Part shown: in pieces, positions 15,847-24,476 of the stretch | Numbering within the stretch: the first letter of the stretch is position 1 | Layout of the letters: each line of letters begins with the position of its first letter | Origin: Chloroflexota bacterium | Lineage (GTDB): Bacteria > Chloroflexota > Anaerolineae > Anaerolineales > Villigracilaceae | Assembly: GCA_016235445.1 (NCBI GenBank) | Contig: JACRLB010000003.1 | Location: 172,714-236,713, forward strand | Length of the DNA: 64,000 nucleotides | Reading direction: 5' to 3' | The notes under the pieces: generated by a model | Databases searched by the model: none | What the model was told of the DNA's origin: nothing | The model's input: the letters and a program-made list of their open reading frames with translations, nothing else | Program-made: the position numbers and the translations under genes

Positions 15847-18267
15847 ATGGACAGCAAGACACTCAACGTACTCGAATACCCGAAGATACTCGAACGGCTC
15901 GCAAGTTACTGCGATTTTTCCGCGTCGATGAGTTTGGCGCACAGCCTCGAACCCACGGACTCTTTTGACCTCGCCAAGGCCCGCCTTGCAGAAACTGCCG
16001 AAGCCCGCAAAATATTGGCCGTGAATGACATTGGCATTGGCGGCGCGCATGACATTCGCCCCGCCGCAGACCTTGCCGCGCGCAGTGGCGTGCTCGACCC
16101 GCAACAACTGCTCGATATTAAATCCACACTCATCTCGTGCCGCGAAATAAAAAAATCTCTCGACCGCAAAACGGACGAATTCCCGCGCCTTGCAAAACTT
16201 GCCGAGGCATTGCCCGATTCCCACGGCATCGTGGATGCGATCACCCGCATCCTCTCCGACCGCGGCGAGGTCTTGGATTCTGCTTCCGTGAAATTGGGAG
16301 CCTTGCGCCGCGAGATCAAGATCGCCCACGGACGGTTGATGTCTCGCTTACAGCGCTACCTGACCGAGTCCGCGAAGAAGTTGCAGGAACCGATCATTAC
16401 CCAGCGTGATGGGCGTTATGTGATTCCGTTGCGCGCCGAATTCAAGGGTAGCATTAAAGCCGTCATTCACGATCAATCTGCCAGCGGCGCGACTTTGTTC
16501 GTGGAACCGTTGCCCGTTGTGGAACTCAATAACGAAATGCGCGAACTGGAATTAAAGGAACGCGACGAAGAACGCCGCATCCTTGCTGAAGTCTCCGCGT
16601 TGGTGGGTGAGCATTCCAGCGAATTGAAATACGGCGTTGAAAACCTCGCCATGCTCGATTTGATTCTCGCGAAGGCCAAGTACGCGGACGATCTGCGGGC
16701 GAATGAACCAGTACTCAGTGATCAGTTATCAGTGGGCAGTGTAAAACACCCTGCGGGCACGATGCCGTCAATCGTAAATCATAAATCGTCAATTGAATTA
16801 ATCCACGCCCGCCACCCGCTCATCAACCCCGATACCGTTGTCCCCATTGACGTTGACCCTGCGCCTGGCACCCGCGCCATTGTCATCACTGGCCCGAACA
16901 CAGGCGGCAAAACTGTTTCGTTGAAGACCGTTGGCTTGCTTGTGCTCATGGCTCAATCGGGCTTGCATATTCCTGTGCAAAGCGGTTCGGAACTGCCCTG
17001 CTTCCATTCGGTCTATGCCGATATCGGCGATGAGCAATCCATTGAGCAATCGCTTTCTACGTTCAGCGGTCACATCACCAACATCATTCGCATCCTCAAG
17101 CACATTGATCACCGCTCGCTGGTCATCTTCGATGAGCTTGGCTCTGGCACCGATCCGCAGGAGGGAGCGGCCATCGCGCGCGCCATTCTCACGCATCTGC
17201 TGGATACGGGCGCGATGACTCTCGTCGCCACGCATTATCCTGAACTGAAAACCTTCGCCCATTCCACGGATGGAGTGGTCAACGCTTCTCTTGAATTTGA
17301 CATCAAAACGCTTCGCCCCACCTTCAAGTTGACTCTGGGACTCCCAGGCAGATCCAACGCCTTGTTGATCGCGCAAAAGCTGGGGCTTCCACAATCCATC
17401 ATTGACTCGGCGAAAACGGAGATCAATCCGCTGGATTTGCGGGCCGATAAACTTTTGGATGATATCCGCAAGGAGCGCAACCGCACCTCCCGCGAGCGTG
17501 AAAAATTGGAGAAAGCCCGCACCAAACTGGACAAGCAATCGCTCGATCTTGAAAAGCGGCTGGACAAAATAGAAGACGAACGCCGCGAGACGATTGCCAA
17601 AGCCCGCGCCGAAGGCGAGTTGGAAGTGGCCGTGCTGAAGAGGAATATTGATTCCTTGAAATCACAAATGAAAAAAGCAAAACAGCCGCTGGATGCAATC
17701 AGGTCGCTTGAAGAAAAATTGGAAGAGATCGAAGAGAGAACCGCACAGCCTGTCGAGAGAAGAAGTGATCAGTCATCAGTTGGCAGTAATCAGTTGCTGA
17801 GGCTGGGGGAGAAAGTCACCGTCAGCACGTTGAATGCCGAAGGGGTAGTGACAGCTTTGGGTGAGTCGGATGCGGAAGTCCAAATTGGGACGATCCGTGT
17901 GCGGGCGAGGTTGTCTGATTTGGTGAGAGGAACCGGTGAACAGTCATCAGTGAGCAGTAAGCAGAAAGTTGCGGCGAGTCGTGAATCATCCATCGTACAC
18001 CGTCCACTGCCCACTTCCCCCGGCATGGAAGTGGACTTGCGCGGGTTGATGTCTGACGATGCGCTGGATAAGATGGAGCGGTATTTGGAACAGGCCTATC
18101 TTTCGGGGTTACCGTTTGTGCGAATCATCCACGGCAAAGGGACGGGCAAGTTGAGATCGGCTGTGCGCGTTGCCTTGCGCGGACATGCGTACGTGAAGAC
18201 CTTTGAAGAGGGCGGCGACAAGGAAGGCGGCGAAGGTGTGACCGTGGCGAAGATGAACGTTGGGTGA
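15847..18267 (+). CDS. mutS2: MutS2 family ATPase/endonuclease
   Basis: An 806-residue MutS2: MutS core and lever helices, Walker A G349-P-N-T-G-G-K-T356, Walker B VIFDELGSGTDPQEG, a clamp-like coiled coil (about 540-640) and a C-terminal Smr nuclease domain (VDLRGLMSDDALDKMERYL... IIHGKGTGKLR). It acts on branched DNA or, in some bacteria, on collided ribosomes. ATG 15847 begins the conserved MDSKTLNVLEYPKIL; upstream codons are not conserved. Three segments (about residues 288-316, 639-652 and 697-722) are encoded by heptamer-like repeats that have inserted in frame in linker regions. Confidence 0.93.
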   Translation: MDSKTLNVLEYPKILERLASYCDFSASMSLAHSLEPTDSFDLAKARLAETAEARKILAVNDIGIGGAHDIRPAADLAARSGVLDPQQLLDIKSTLISCREIKKSLDRKTDEFPRLAKLAEALPDSHGIVDAITRILSDRGEVLDSASVKLGALRREIKIAHGRLMSRLQRYLTESAKKLQEPIITQRDGRYVIPLRAEFKGSIKAVIHDQSASGATLFVEPLPVVELNNEMRELELKERDEERRILAEVSALVGEHSSELKYGVENLAMLDLILAKAKYADDLRANEPVLSDQLSVGSVKHPAGTMPSIVNHKSSIELIHARHPLINPDTVVPIDVDPAPGTRAIVITGPNTGGKTVSLKTVGLLVLMAQSGLHIPVQSGSELPCFHSVYADIGDEQSIEQSLSTFSGHITNIIRILKHIDHRSLVIFDELGSGTDPQEGAAIARAILTHLLDTGAMTLVATHYPELKTFAHSTDGVVNASLEFDIKTLRPTFKLTLGLPGRSNALLIAQKLGLPQSIIDSAKTEINPLDLRADKLLDDIRKERNRTSREREKLEKARTKLDKQSLDLEKRLDKIEDERRETIAKARAEGELEVAVLKRNIDSLKSQMKKAKQPLDAIRSLEEKLEEIEERTAQPVERRSDQSSVGSNQLLRLGEKVTVSTLNAEGVVTALGESDAEVQIGTIRVRARLSDLVRGTGEQSSVSSKQKVAASRESSIVHRPLPTSPGMEVDLRGLMSDDALDKMERYLEQAYLSGLPFVRIIHGKGTGKLRSAVRVALRGHAYVKTFEEGGDKEGGEGVTVAKMNVG
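16706..16793 (+). repeat. Heptamer-type repeat inserted in mutS2 (site 1)
   Basis: Runs of CAGTGAT CAGTTAT CAGTGGG CAGTGTA, followed by a CGTAAATCATAAATCGTCAA run. They encode LSDQLSVGSV and IVNHKSSI, not found in the conserved MutS2 core, just before the conserved IHARHPLI. Confidence 0.75.
17763..18012 (+). repeat. Heptamer-type repeats inserted in mutS2 (sites 2 and 3)
   Basis: Site 2 (17763-17802) has CAGTCATCAGTTGGCAGTAA coding SDQSSVGSNQ. Site 3 (17938-18012) has CAGTCATCAGTGAGCAGTAA and a CGTGAATCATCCATCGTACA run coding EQSSVSSKQ and ESSIVHRP. They flank the segment before the Smr domain and preserve frame. Confidence 0.75.
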
Positions 18268-18301
18268 TGCTGTATAATTTAATTAACTCATTTTACGAAA
18301 A

Positions 18302-18353
18302 CGTCCCGAAGGTTTCCTGCATTGAACCTGTTTTCATCTAAACCTTCGGGACG
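18302..18353. repeat. CGTCCCGAAGGTTT inverted repeat
   Basis: CGTCCCGAAGGTTT (18302-18315) and AAACCTTCGGGACG (18340-18353) form a 14-bp stem with a 24-nt loop. It is the same pair as inside the 6592-6702 element. It lies upstream of the small gene at 18382. Confidence 0.75.
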
Positions 18354-18381
18354 GCGCTAATTAGCAAACAGGGAGCCGTGT

Positions 18382-18624
18382 ATGTCCATTGACGATGCCA
18401 TCAAAAAAATGACAGACCTCATCAAAGCCGCATGTGCCAGCGCGGAGATCAAAGCCGCCAAGATGTCGGACGAAGAAGCGCGGCTCTCGGTCTATGCGCC
18501 TGCGGGTGATATGCAAAAAATAAAAGACACGACCTTTCAACCTTCGATTGATATGTTGAACAGCGATGGAATGGATGTGCAGGTCTTTGTGTACGACAAG
18601 GACGCGCCGCCGTTGAAAGGATGA
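18382..18624 (+). CDS. Small conserved-looking hypothetical protein
   Basis: An 80-residue acidic protein (MSIDDAIKKMTDLIKAACASAEIKAAKMSDEEARL...) with an N-terminal amphipathic helix and a strand-rich C-terminal half (MDVQVFVYDKDAPP). GGGAG precedes the ATG. I do not recognise a family. Composition and codon use look like a real gene, and it follows mutS2 after a hairpin repeat. Confidence 0.6.
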   Translation: MSIDDAIKKMTDLIKAACASAEIKAAKMSDEEARLSVYAPAGDMQKIKDTTFQPSIDMLNSDGMDVQVFVYDKDAPPLKG

Positions 18625-18630
18625 AGGAAC

Positions 18631-18665
18631 GAGGGATAAGGATGAAGGATGAAGGATGAAAGAAG
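18631..18665 (+). repeat. GGATGAA heptamer tandem repeat
   Basis: Tandem AGGATGA units (GGATAAGGATGAAGGATGAA then GGATGAAAGAAGG), followed by a pyrimidine-rich CTTTCCT/CTTCTTT run to about 18785. It fills the spacer between two convergent genes. Confidence 0.7.
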
Positions 18666-18787
18666 GGATGACCTCAAGAGTCCCCCTTTTTTTTCTTTCC
18701 TCTTTCCTCTTTCCTCTTTCTTCTTTTTTCTCGTTACTCATTTCTCATCCCTTGCCTCTCATTTCTCTGCCCCTCATTCCTCCCCGC

Positions 18788-19780
18788 TCATTCCCCGCCC
18801 CCCGTTGCCATGCGCCAGACGATGTTCAATGCTTCGAGACCCGTCATGCGATGGCGTTCGGCGGCTTCTTCATTGAGATAGATCGCGCCTTGTTTTTCAC
18901 GTCCCTTCATTACATAAAGCCCACGGTCGGGGAGATCGGAGAGCGCCGCCCAAAAATTCCAGAGTGGCAAATTGAATTCTTCGGCAAGCAGAGCCATGTC
19001 GCGGTTGATGCGGTTGTCCAGTTCGCGGTTATCCGCTTTGGTGGCGAGGATGGGCACAACGCCTGCGTCGATCAATTGGGTGATGATCATGCGCAGATAG
19101 TCCGTGTTGCGCGATTCAAAATGTGTTCCAATTTGAATGATGACAAACGAAGGACGGTGGGTGCGCAGTTCACATTCCACGGGAGTCTCCCCGAAAACAC
19201 AGCCATACTCGCCGCGATGCCACTGGTCCCACAACAGCGCGCCCGGTGTCGTGCCATCCTGCACGGTGGAACTCTCGCGGTTGAACGAGCCGTTGAAGCG
19301 CTCCACCGTCTCGCGCAATTCAAGCGTGAGGTTTTCCAACACGAGCGGGTCGGTTTCAAAAACGCCGAAGAATTCAGCAGGCCGCGTCTGGCAATCGCCG
19401 AAGATCGAAAACGCGTTCGGGTCATTGCCAAGAGAAATGCCCCTCTCGTAAATCTCGCGGATGCTTTCATCTGGTTCGGGCGGCACGGGCAGTTCCATCC
19501 ATTCATCAGGGATTGGAGTCTCGGTCTTGGTTTGTGTTTTTGTGATGGATGGTGACGCGGGTGTGGATGTCCCATTCCGTGTGGCAGTCGCCTCAGGCCT
19601 GACCGTGGGGCTGGTGGCTGTTGCGACGATTTGCCCCGCCGCTGGAGCATCGTACCTCGGCGTTGGGATGAGCCGCGCGGGTGTGATGGTTGGTGTGGGT
19701 GTGGGGATGGAAGGAGTTTCGCTCTGACAGGCGGTGAGGGATATGCAAACCAATAAAGTAAAAAGATATTTGCGATTCAT
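18788..19780 (-). CDS. SGNH/GDSL-hydrolase-like lipoprotein
   Basis: A 330-residue lipoprotein: signal peptide ending in lipobox SLTAC (Cys18), a Thr/Pro-rich spacer to about residue 95, then a domain with IFGDCQTRP (in place of GDS), PSFVIIQIGTHFESRNTDYL, GVVPILATKADN and a C-terminal region with histidine ERHRMTGLEAL. This order resembles SGNH hydrolases (blocks I, III, V), but the nucleophile position reads Asp-Cys rather than Asp-Ser. It may be a Cys-variant or a non-catalytic binding protein. It is monocistronic. Confidence 0.65.
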   Translation of the reverse strand: MNRKYLFTLLVCISLTACQSETPSIPTPTPTITPARLIPTPRYDAPAAGQIVATATSPTVRPEATATRNGTSTPASPSITKTQTKTETPIPDEWMELPVPPEPDESIREIYERGISLGNDPNAFSIFGDCQTRPAEFFGVFETDPLVLENLTLELRETVERFNGSFNRESSTVQDGTTPGALLWDQWHRGEYGCVFGETPVECELRTHRPSFVIIQIGTHFESRNTDYLRMIITQLIDAGVVPILATKADNRELDNRINRDMALLAEEFNLPLWNFWAALSDLPDRGLYVMKGREKQGAIYLNEEAAERHRMTGLEALNIVWRMATGGGE

Positions 19781-19819
19781 AAGCGTAGGTCTGATTACCT
19801 TACATTCTCAAAATTTGGA

Positions 19820-19993
19820 GGCTCATGTGTAGACTCTGTGCAATAGATCAAAACCTTTTAACGCGAATTACGCAAATGAGGCGAATAACGCAAAAAAGAT
19901 TCGCGTTATTCGCCTCATTCGGAAAATTCGCGTTAAGTTTTTTGCTTTTTGAAAGTCCGAGCATTCAGCCTGCACACTCTTTACACATGAGCC
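19820..19993. mobile_element. MITE, GGCTCATGTGTA family (copy 1), 8-bp target duplication
   Basis: A 174-bp non-coding element with inverted ends GGCTCATGTGTAGACTCTGT... and ...ACTCTTTACACATGAGCC. It is flanked by perfect 8-bp direct repeats AATTTGGA (19812-19819 and 19994-20001). The interior is a foldback of AACGCGAATTACGCAAATGA and its inverse. A second copy is at 51391-51535. GGCTC ends with 8-bp duplications resemble ISL3-family transposons (inference). Confidence 0.85.
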
Positions 19994-20100
19994 AATTTGG
20001 ACGCTGATGAACGCTGAAAACGCTGATTGGACTGTTTTTCTCGGGATTCTTCAAAAAAATCTGCGTCCGTCTGCGCGCTTCGCGGTCAGCGTCCCAATTT
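19994..20100. repeat. GGACGCTGATGAACGCTG foldback repeat
   Basis: AATTTGGACGCTGA at the left and TCAGCGTCCCAATTT at the right are inverted, with internal CGCTGA and CTGCGT repeats. The MITE at 19820-19993 sits exactly at its left edge. No gene lies in 19781-20109. Confidence 0.6.
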
Positions 20101-20109
20101 AATTTCAGA

Positions 20110-20556
20110 TTAATTACCTTTCCATTGACTTGCAAACTTCAAAATCCGTGGGCGGATGTAGAACGCGAACGGGTCTGCCAGCGGACGTTTCTCTTTGATC
20201 AAATTCATCGCCGCGTGCGGGTCATGTCCCTGGGCGATGAGGATGCACGCGCCCATCGTCACCCCGCGGTGGACTCCGCCTGCGCAATGGGCAAAGACCT
20301 TGCCGCCGTTTTGAATCGTCGCCAACGCGGTTTTTGCTCCACGGCGCAAGGTCTTGATCGGAATCGGCACCAGCGGCGAGTCAAAGGTTGGGAGCCAGAG
20401 CAGTTGTAAGGGAGTCGGATGCGGGTCTTTGCGCGGACGAAATTCCACGCGCATGTTGATGATCAGCCGTACGCCGAGTCCACGCAGGGTGTTGTAATCC
20501 TCTGATGAAGGAGTTGTGCCGATGAAGAGGTCAGCGGTGATGGGGGAGAAGTTCAT
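20110..20556 (-). CDS. Dual-specificity/tyrosine-like protein phosphatase
   Basis: A 148-residue cysteine phosphatase. The P-loop HC91AGGVHR97G matches HCxxGxxR, and the N-terminal ITADLFIGTTPSSEDYNTLRGLGV is typical of atypical dual-specificity phosphatases. The general acid is probably the Asp in LPTFDSPLVP. The substrate is unknown. The gene stands alone, flanked by repeat elements on both sides. Confidence 0.85.
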   Translation of the reverse strand: MNFSPITADLFIGTTPSSEDYNTLRGLGVRLIINMRVEFRPRKDPHPTPLQLLWLPTFDSPLVPIPIKTLRRGAKTALATIQNGGKVFAHCAGGVHRGVTMGACILIAQGHDPHAAMNLIKEKRPLADPFAFYIRPRILKFASQWKGN

Positions 20557-20617
20557 GCAGGAAATGGTATCACAAGTGCGGTCTTGCTTTTTAAATTACT
20601 CATGGTACGCGCTCACG

Positions 20618-20685
20618 CTTCGACTGCGCTCAGCGCGAACTTCGTCCTCCCGAAGGACATCGGGACGATGTGAGCGAAGTCGAAG
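20618..20685. repeat. CTTCGACTGCGCTCA inverted repeat
   Basis: CTTCGACTGCGCTCA (20618-20632) is matched by TGAGCGAAGTCGAAG (20671-20685). Fragments of the same repeat occur inside pcrA (about 40925-40950), at 50991-51044 and at 63713-63728. Confidence 0.75.
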
Positions 20686-20726
20686 GACAGGGCGCGGAAT
20701 ATTCCTGTTCTGCGTAACATCAGTTA

Positions 20727-20766
20727 AATTAAAAAGGCGGCTGGCTGGCTGGCCGTCTTTTTAATT
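20727..20766. terminator. Bidirectional hairpin terminator
   Basis: AATTAAAAAGGCGGC (20727-20741) pairs with GCCGTCTTTTTAATT (20752-20766), with A/T tracts on both sides. No clear upstream gene on the plus strand; on the minus strand it lies about 300 bp downstream of the 21061 gene. Confidence 0.6.
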
Positions 20767-21036
20767 AGGACTTACGAAAAACCTTGATAGAGTCCATTAA
20801 TCTCCACGAATTTACGCTAATCCTTTACTACCCACCTGACAGTTTTAAAAATGGGACGCAGATGAACGCAGATTTTTTGAAAAACAAGAGCAAAACGGTT
20901 TGAATCAGCGTTTTCAGCGTTCATCTGCGTCCAAAAAAACAAAGTGTCAGGTGGCTAGATCCTTTACTAATCCTTTTAAAAATTCGCGTGGATTGGCGTA
21001 GAGTAGCGGACAAAAAAGCGTTCTGCGTAAGTCCTG
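20766..21036. mobile_element. Foldback element with AGGACTTACG ends, interrupted by another MITE
   Basis: The ends AGGACTTACG (20767-20776) and CGTAAGTCCT (21026-21035) are perfectly inverted. Flanking TTAAT occurs on each side (20761-20765 and 21037-21041), a possible 5-bp duplication. The interior holds CTCCACGAATTTACGCTAAT and an inverse-like AAATTCGCGTGGATTGGCGT. The 131-bp element at 20828-20958 is inserted inside. No gene is present in 20557-21060. Confidence 0.6.
20828..20958. mobile_element. 131-bp MITE (CCACCTGACA ends), 8-bp target duplication, nested
   Basis: Inverted ends CTACCCACCTGACAG and (inverse of) CTAGCCACCTGACAC are flanked by perfect ATCCTTTA repeats (20820-20827 and 20959-20966). 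The interior is a foldback GGGACGCAGATGAACGCAGA... / ...CAGCGTTCATCTGCGTCC. It lies within the larger AGGACTTACG element, so it inserted later. Confidence 0.85.
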
Positions 21037-21060
21037 TTAATGATGAAAATTTTCTATGGA

Positions 21061-21885
21061 TTATGGATAGGGTACTTTCAGGAAACCGAGCTCCTGGGCA
21101 AAGCCCAGTTTTTGGGCGATCACTCCAAGAGGCGTCATGCCGATCACACAGGGCGTCGTTTCAGAAGAGCCATAGCTTACCGGCAGTTCAAAATAGAACA
21201 TGGAATAGCCGCTTTGATAATAGGCAATGTCGCCGTTTTGCGGCGCGGTTGTCACTTTTAGAATATTCCATGGAAGGGTTCCGGGCGGGTAATCGAGTGA
21301 TATGAGGGGATACCCTGAAACTGCGTTTTGAAGAACGAAGATTGAAAAATCGGGCGAGTTGAAACCGTCTGTTTCTGAAAAACCGCCGGGGTTCCAGGGA
21401 ATGTCTTTGTAAAACTGTGTTTCGAGCAAATAGAGAAGCACTTGTGCCTGGGGGGTGTAGTTACTTGAGTATTCCTTGAGGGCTTCGGCGTTAATGGAAC
21501 AGGCGCTGCGGATTAAATCTCCCGCCCCAATCAACTCCTTTTGTTTCTCTGTCAGTTCGGCAGATGCAGTTGCAAGGCCTGCCTGAGCCAGGGATAGATC
21601 GGATTGAAGCTCATCCGTCAGTTGTTGCACAGCGCCGAGCGTGGTTTGCGCCTCGGGCAATTGGGTGCGCAAGAAGATTATTTCATTATCCACGCTGGCG
21701 AGTTCGGAGGTTTTTTGGGCAAGTTTCAATTCTGCCTGGGCGATCTGCCAGATGGTATATGTCAGGAACAGGCCTGCGAAAATGATGGGGATGAGTGTGA
21801 TCAACCATGCCCTGCGGCGCGACAGTCTCTCACGCTCTTCGATCTTTTGGGACAATGACTCGAGTTGTTGCTGTGGGGAATCCAT
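21061..21885 (-). CDS. Membrane-anchored coiled-coil protein, unknown function
   Basis: A 274-residue protein: cytoplasmic head of about 25 residues, one transmembrane helix (about 26-47), a coiled coil (about 48-125: AELKLAQKTSELASVDNEI, ELQSDLSLAQ) and a C-terminal extracytoplasmic domain (about 140-274) with PQNGDIAYYQSGYSMFYFEL. No catalytic motif is recognised. The small membrane-protein gene 21898-22296 lies upstream on the same strand, 12 bp away, so the two are co-expressed. Confidence 0.6.
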   Translation of the reverse strand: MDSPQQQLESLSQKIEERERLSRRRAWLITLIPIIFAGLFLTYTIWQIAQAELKLAQKTSELASVDNEIIFLRTQLPEAQTTLGAVQQLTDELQSDLSLAQAGLATASAELTEKQKELIGAGDLIRSACSINAEALKEYSSNYTPQAQVLLYLLETQFYKDIPWNPGGFSETDGFNSPDFSIFVLQNAVSGYPLISLDYPPGTLPWNILKVTTAPQNGDIAYYQSGYSMFYFELPVSYGSSETTPCVIGMTPLGVIAQKLGFAQELGFLKVPYP

Positions 21886-21897
21886 ATACTGCTTCCT

Positions 21898-22296
21898 TTA
21901 GCTCAAAGTCGCTTTTTCGATGTATTTCCACATCAGTTCTTCGAATTGCTTTTCCGTTTTGGTTCTTTCCGACTTTGGGCTTTTTTTCAAGCCTGCCAGA
22001 TGCCCTTTGAAAGTTTCAAAAGTCTGGATTTTTTCTTTTCGATCTAGAATTTCCCTCACTTGAAACCCGCCCAATGAAGAGACGAACGCACCCGCAATTT
22101 TGAACACGTCCGGGGCGATATTTGCGCTGGCAAACAAGGCGGGTGAAAGAAATGCGAAAACAATAACCACGCCCCCCAATAGGATCAGGCCGATGGTGAA
22201 GAATAAATAATATTGAATTGACCTGCGTTGATTGTAGATCAATTGATCCAGAAATGATTCGCTGGTGAAGGGGGGCATTGAAATTTTTCTTCCCAT
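21898..22296 (-). CDS. Small two-helix membrane protein, unknown function
   Basis: A 132-residue protein with hydrophobic segments near 29-50 and 61-78, and a charged C-terminal tail (DRKEKIQTFETFKGHLAGLKKSPKSERTKTEKQ...). I recognise no family. It is the first gene of a two-gene minus-strand operon with the coiled-coil protein at 21061-21885, which suggests a shared envelope role. Confidence 0.6.
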   Translation of the reverse strand: MGRKISMPPFTSESFLDQLIYNQRRSIQYYLFFTIGLILLGGVVIVFAFLSPALFASANIAPDVFKIAGAFVSSLGGFQVREILDRKEKIQTFETFKGHLAGLKKSPKSERTKTEKQFEELMWKYIEKATLS

Positions 22297-22371
22297 TTCA
22301 GTATAGCCATGCCAGGTGAAATTTCAATAGGGAAAACGAATTTTTGAGTGTGGACAAAAGTTTTGGAAATA

Positions 22372-22845
22372 TGGCGCAAGTCTCCGGCTTGCGAGGCAAA
22401 TCAGAGATTTGCCCTACAGGGTGCGCCGAGAAAATATTCCACACCCAACGATTTTTTGAATGTCAGGCAATTTCTTTCAGAATGGGAGCGCTCAAAGTTT
22501 GTTAGTCATCAGGCTCAAGCCGCCGTACCTATATCTGGGCATACATCCTCGGCGGCGTTTCCCTGGCACCGCCCGCTACATTGTCCCCGAAGCGGAGCGA
22601 GTGGGAGGGCAGGTGTGCGAGTAAACCCTTCGCCGAAGATTGCGAAGGGAGCAACTCATCTACAAACTTTTAGCGTACACAGTCCTTTTTACTTCTCCTT
22701 TCTTACTCATTACTTATTACTTTCCCCTCATTCCTCATCCCCCCTTTTTATGCTAGACTCACCCCAACACTGATTACTGATTACTGAAAACTGATTACTG
22801 AAAACTGATTACTACCCATCCAACCATCCAACCACGGGACTACCA
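22372..22845. repeat. Repeat-rich 550-bp spacer upstream of the carboxylase gene
   Basis: The 22297-22853 gap holds GCGCAAGTCTCCGGCTTGCG and GGCAAATCAGAGATTTGCCC palindromes (22376-22421), a GCCGCCG...CGGCGGC hairpin (about 22520-22557), a CTTACTC/CATTACT pyrimidine run (about 22695-22745), and tandem TGATTAC/TGAAAAC heptamers (about 22775-22814), then CCATCCAACCATCCAACCA. I see no protein-like ORF and no recognised riboswitch. Confidence 0.6.
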
Positions 22846-22853
22846 AACTAAAA

Positions 22854-24476
22854 ATGGAAACTCTCTCCTCCGCGCTCGACCCGCAATCCCCTGAATTCAA
22901 AGCCAACGCAGAACACAACCGCGCCCTCGCGGGTGAATTAAAGAAGCGGCTTGCCCTCGTCCGTGAAGGCGGTGGCGAGAAATATCGTCAACGCCATGAA
23001 GAGCAGGGCAAACTCTTCGTGCGCGAACGCATCGAACGCCTGCTCGACCCCAATTCTCCTTTTCTCGAATTCTCCCCTCTTGCCGCGTACGGCCTCTACA
23101 ACAATGAAGCGCCCTGCGCTGGCATCGTCACGGGCATCGGACGAATCTCCAACCGCGAAGTGATGATCGTTGCCAACGACGCCACAGTCAAAGGCGGTTC
23201 GTATTTTTCGATGACCGTCAAAAAGCATTTGCGCGCGCAACAGATCGCCGAGGAAAATCATCTGCCCTGCCTGTATCTTGTCGATTCGGGCGGGGCATTT
23301 TTGCCTTTGCAGGATGAGGTCTTCCCCGACGCGCATCACTTCGGGCGCATTTTTTACAATCAGGCGCGTATGTCTGCCAAGCGCATTCCGCAGATCGCCG
23401 CCGTCATGGGCAGTTGCACGGCGGGCGGCGCGTACGTCCCTGCGATGAGCGATGAGGCCATCATTGTCAAAGGCGCGGGCACTATTTTTCTTGGCGGCCC
23501 GCCGCTCGTCAAAGCCGCGACGGGCGAGGATGTCACTGCCGAAGAATTGGGCGGCGCAGATGTCCACACGCGCAAGAGCGGCGTTGCGGATCACTTCGCC
23601 GAGGACGATGATCATGCCATCGAGATTCTTCGCTCGATTGTAGAGACTCTGCCCCGTGGACATGTGCATTCGCATCTCTCCGCGCTGGAAGTTGCTCCCC
23701 CCGAAGAACCTTTATACAACCCTGACGAATTGTACGGCGTCCTGCCACGCACCTTCAAAGAGTCCTACGATGTCCGCGAGATCATCGCCCGCATCGTGGA
23801 TGGTTCCAAGTTCCGCGAGTTCAAAGCGCGTTACGGCACCACTCTCGTCTGCGGCTTTGCCCGCATTCACGGATACCCCGTCGGCATCATCGCCAACAAC
23901 GGCGTGCTGTTCAGCGAGTCTGCTCTCAAAGGGACTCACTTCATCGAACTCTGCGACCAGCGTGGAATCCCATTGCTGTTCCTGCAAAATATCACAGGCT
24001 TCATGGTCGGCAAGGAATACGAAACAGGCGGCATCGCCAAAGACGGCGCGAAGATGGTACATGCGGTTGCCACGACCCGCGTCCCAAAATTGACACTCGT
24101 CATCGGCGGCTCCTTCGGCGCAGGCAACTACGCCATGGCAGGCCGCGCCTACGGCTCAAGATTTTTATGGATGTGGCCCAATGCACGCATCTCTGTCATG
24201 GGCGGGGAGCAAGCCGCGAACGTGCTCTTAACCATCAAACAAGATCAACTCGTCAGAGAGGGCAGACCAGCTCTCAGCAAGGAAGAAGCGGACGAGTTCA
24301 AACGTCCACTCTTGGAAAAATACGAAACCGAAGGCAGTCCCTACCATTCATCCGCAAGATTATGGGATGACGGTGTCATCGCCCCCGATGAAACGAGACA
24401 AGTCTTAGGGTTGGCGTTGTCCATCGTTTTGAATTCGCCAAAAGAAGAAGGTGGGTTTGGGGTGTTCCGCATGTAA
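22854..24476 (+). CDS. mccB: Acyl-CoA carboxylase carboxyltransferase (methylcrotonyl-CoA carboxylase beta-like)
   Basis: A 540-residue carboxyltransferase with crotonase-fold halves. Conserved stretches [60 protein letters not shown] and [20 protein letters not shown] match the methylcrotonyl-CoA carboxylase beta branch rather than propionyl- or acetyl-CoA carboxylase. It transfers CO2 from biotin to the acyl-CoA (leucine breakdown in the named family). Partner subunits are encoded at 26075 (biotin carboxylase) and 27674 (biotinyl carrier). The substrate is inferred from family resemblance. Confidence 0.88.
   Translation: METLSSALDPQSPEFKANAEHNRALAGELKKRLALVREGGGEKYRQRHEEQGKLFVRERIERLLDPNSPFLEFSPLAAYGLYNNEAPCAGIVTGIGRISNREVMIVANDATVKGGSYFSMTVKKHLRAQQIAEENHLPCLYLVDSGGAFLPLQDEVFPDAHHFGRIFYNQARMSAKRIPQIAAVMGSCTAGGAYVPAMSDEAIIVKGAGTIFLGGPPLVKAATGEDVTAEELGGADVHTRKSGVADHFAEDDDHAIEILRSIVETLPRGHVHSHLSALEVAPPEEPLYNPDELYGVLPRTFKESYDVREIIARIVDGSKFREFKARYGTTLVCGFARIHGYPVGIIANNGVLFSESALKGTHFIELCDQRGIPLLFLQNITGFMVGKEYETGGIAKDGAKMVHAVATTRVPKLTLVIGGSFGAGNYAMAGRAYGSRFLWMWPNARISVMGGEQAANVLLTIKQDQLVREGRPALSKEEADEFKRPLLEKYETEGSPYHSSARLWDDGVIAPDETRQVLGLALSIVLNSPKEEGGFGVFRM

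Noticed and set aside
15787..16329. N-terminal extension of the SDR open frame up to 16329 on the minus strand
   Set aside because: It is antisense to the conserved mutS2 N-terminus, and a good ribosome site precedes ATG 15786.
18649..19555. Plus-strand open frames of up to 299 codons opposite the SGNH lipoprotein gene
   Set aside because: They begin in a pyrimidine repeat and have no domain pattern; the minus strand has a signal peptide, lipobox and hydrolase-like motifs.
19812..20001. CRISPR-like alternation in the AACGCGAATTACGC region
   Set aside because: The repeats are inverted foldbacks inside a MITE, without regular spacers; no cas genes are present.
22520..22680. Possible riboswitch or structured RNA upstream of mccB
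   Set aside because: There is a GCCGCCG/CGGCGGC stem, but none of the conserved core sequences of riboswitch classes I know, and the area is full of dispersed repeats.
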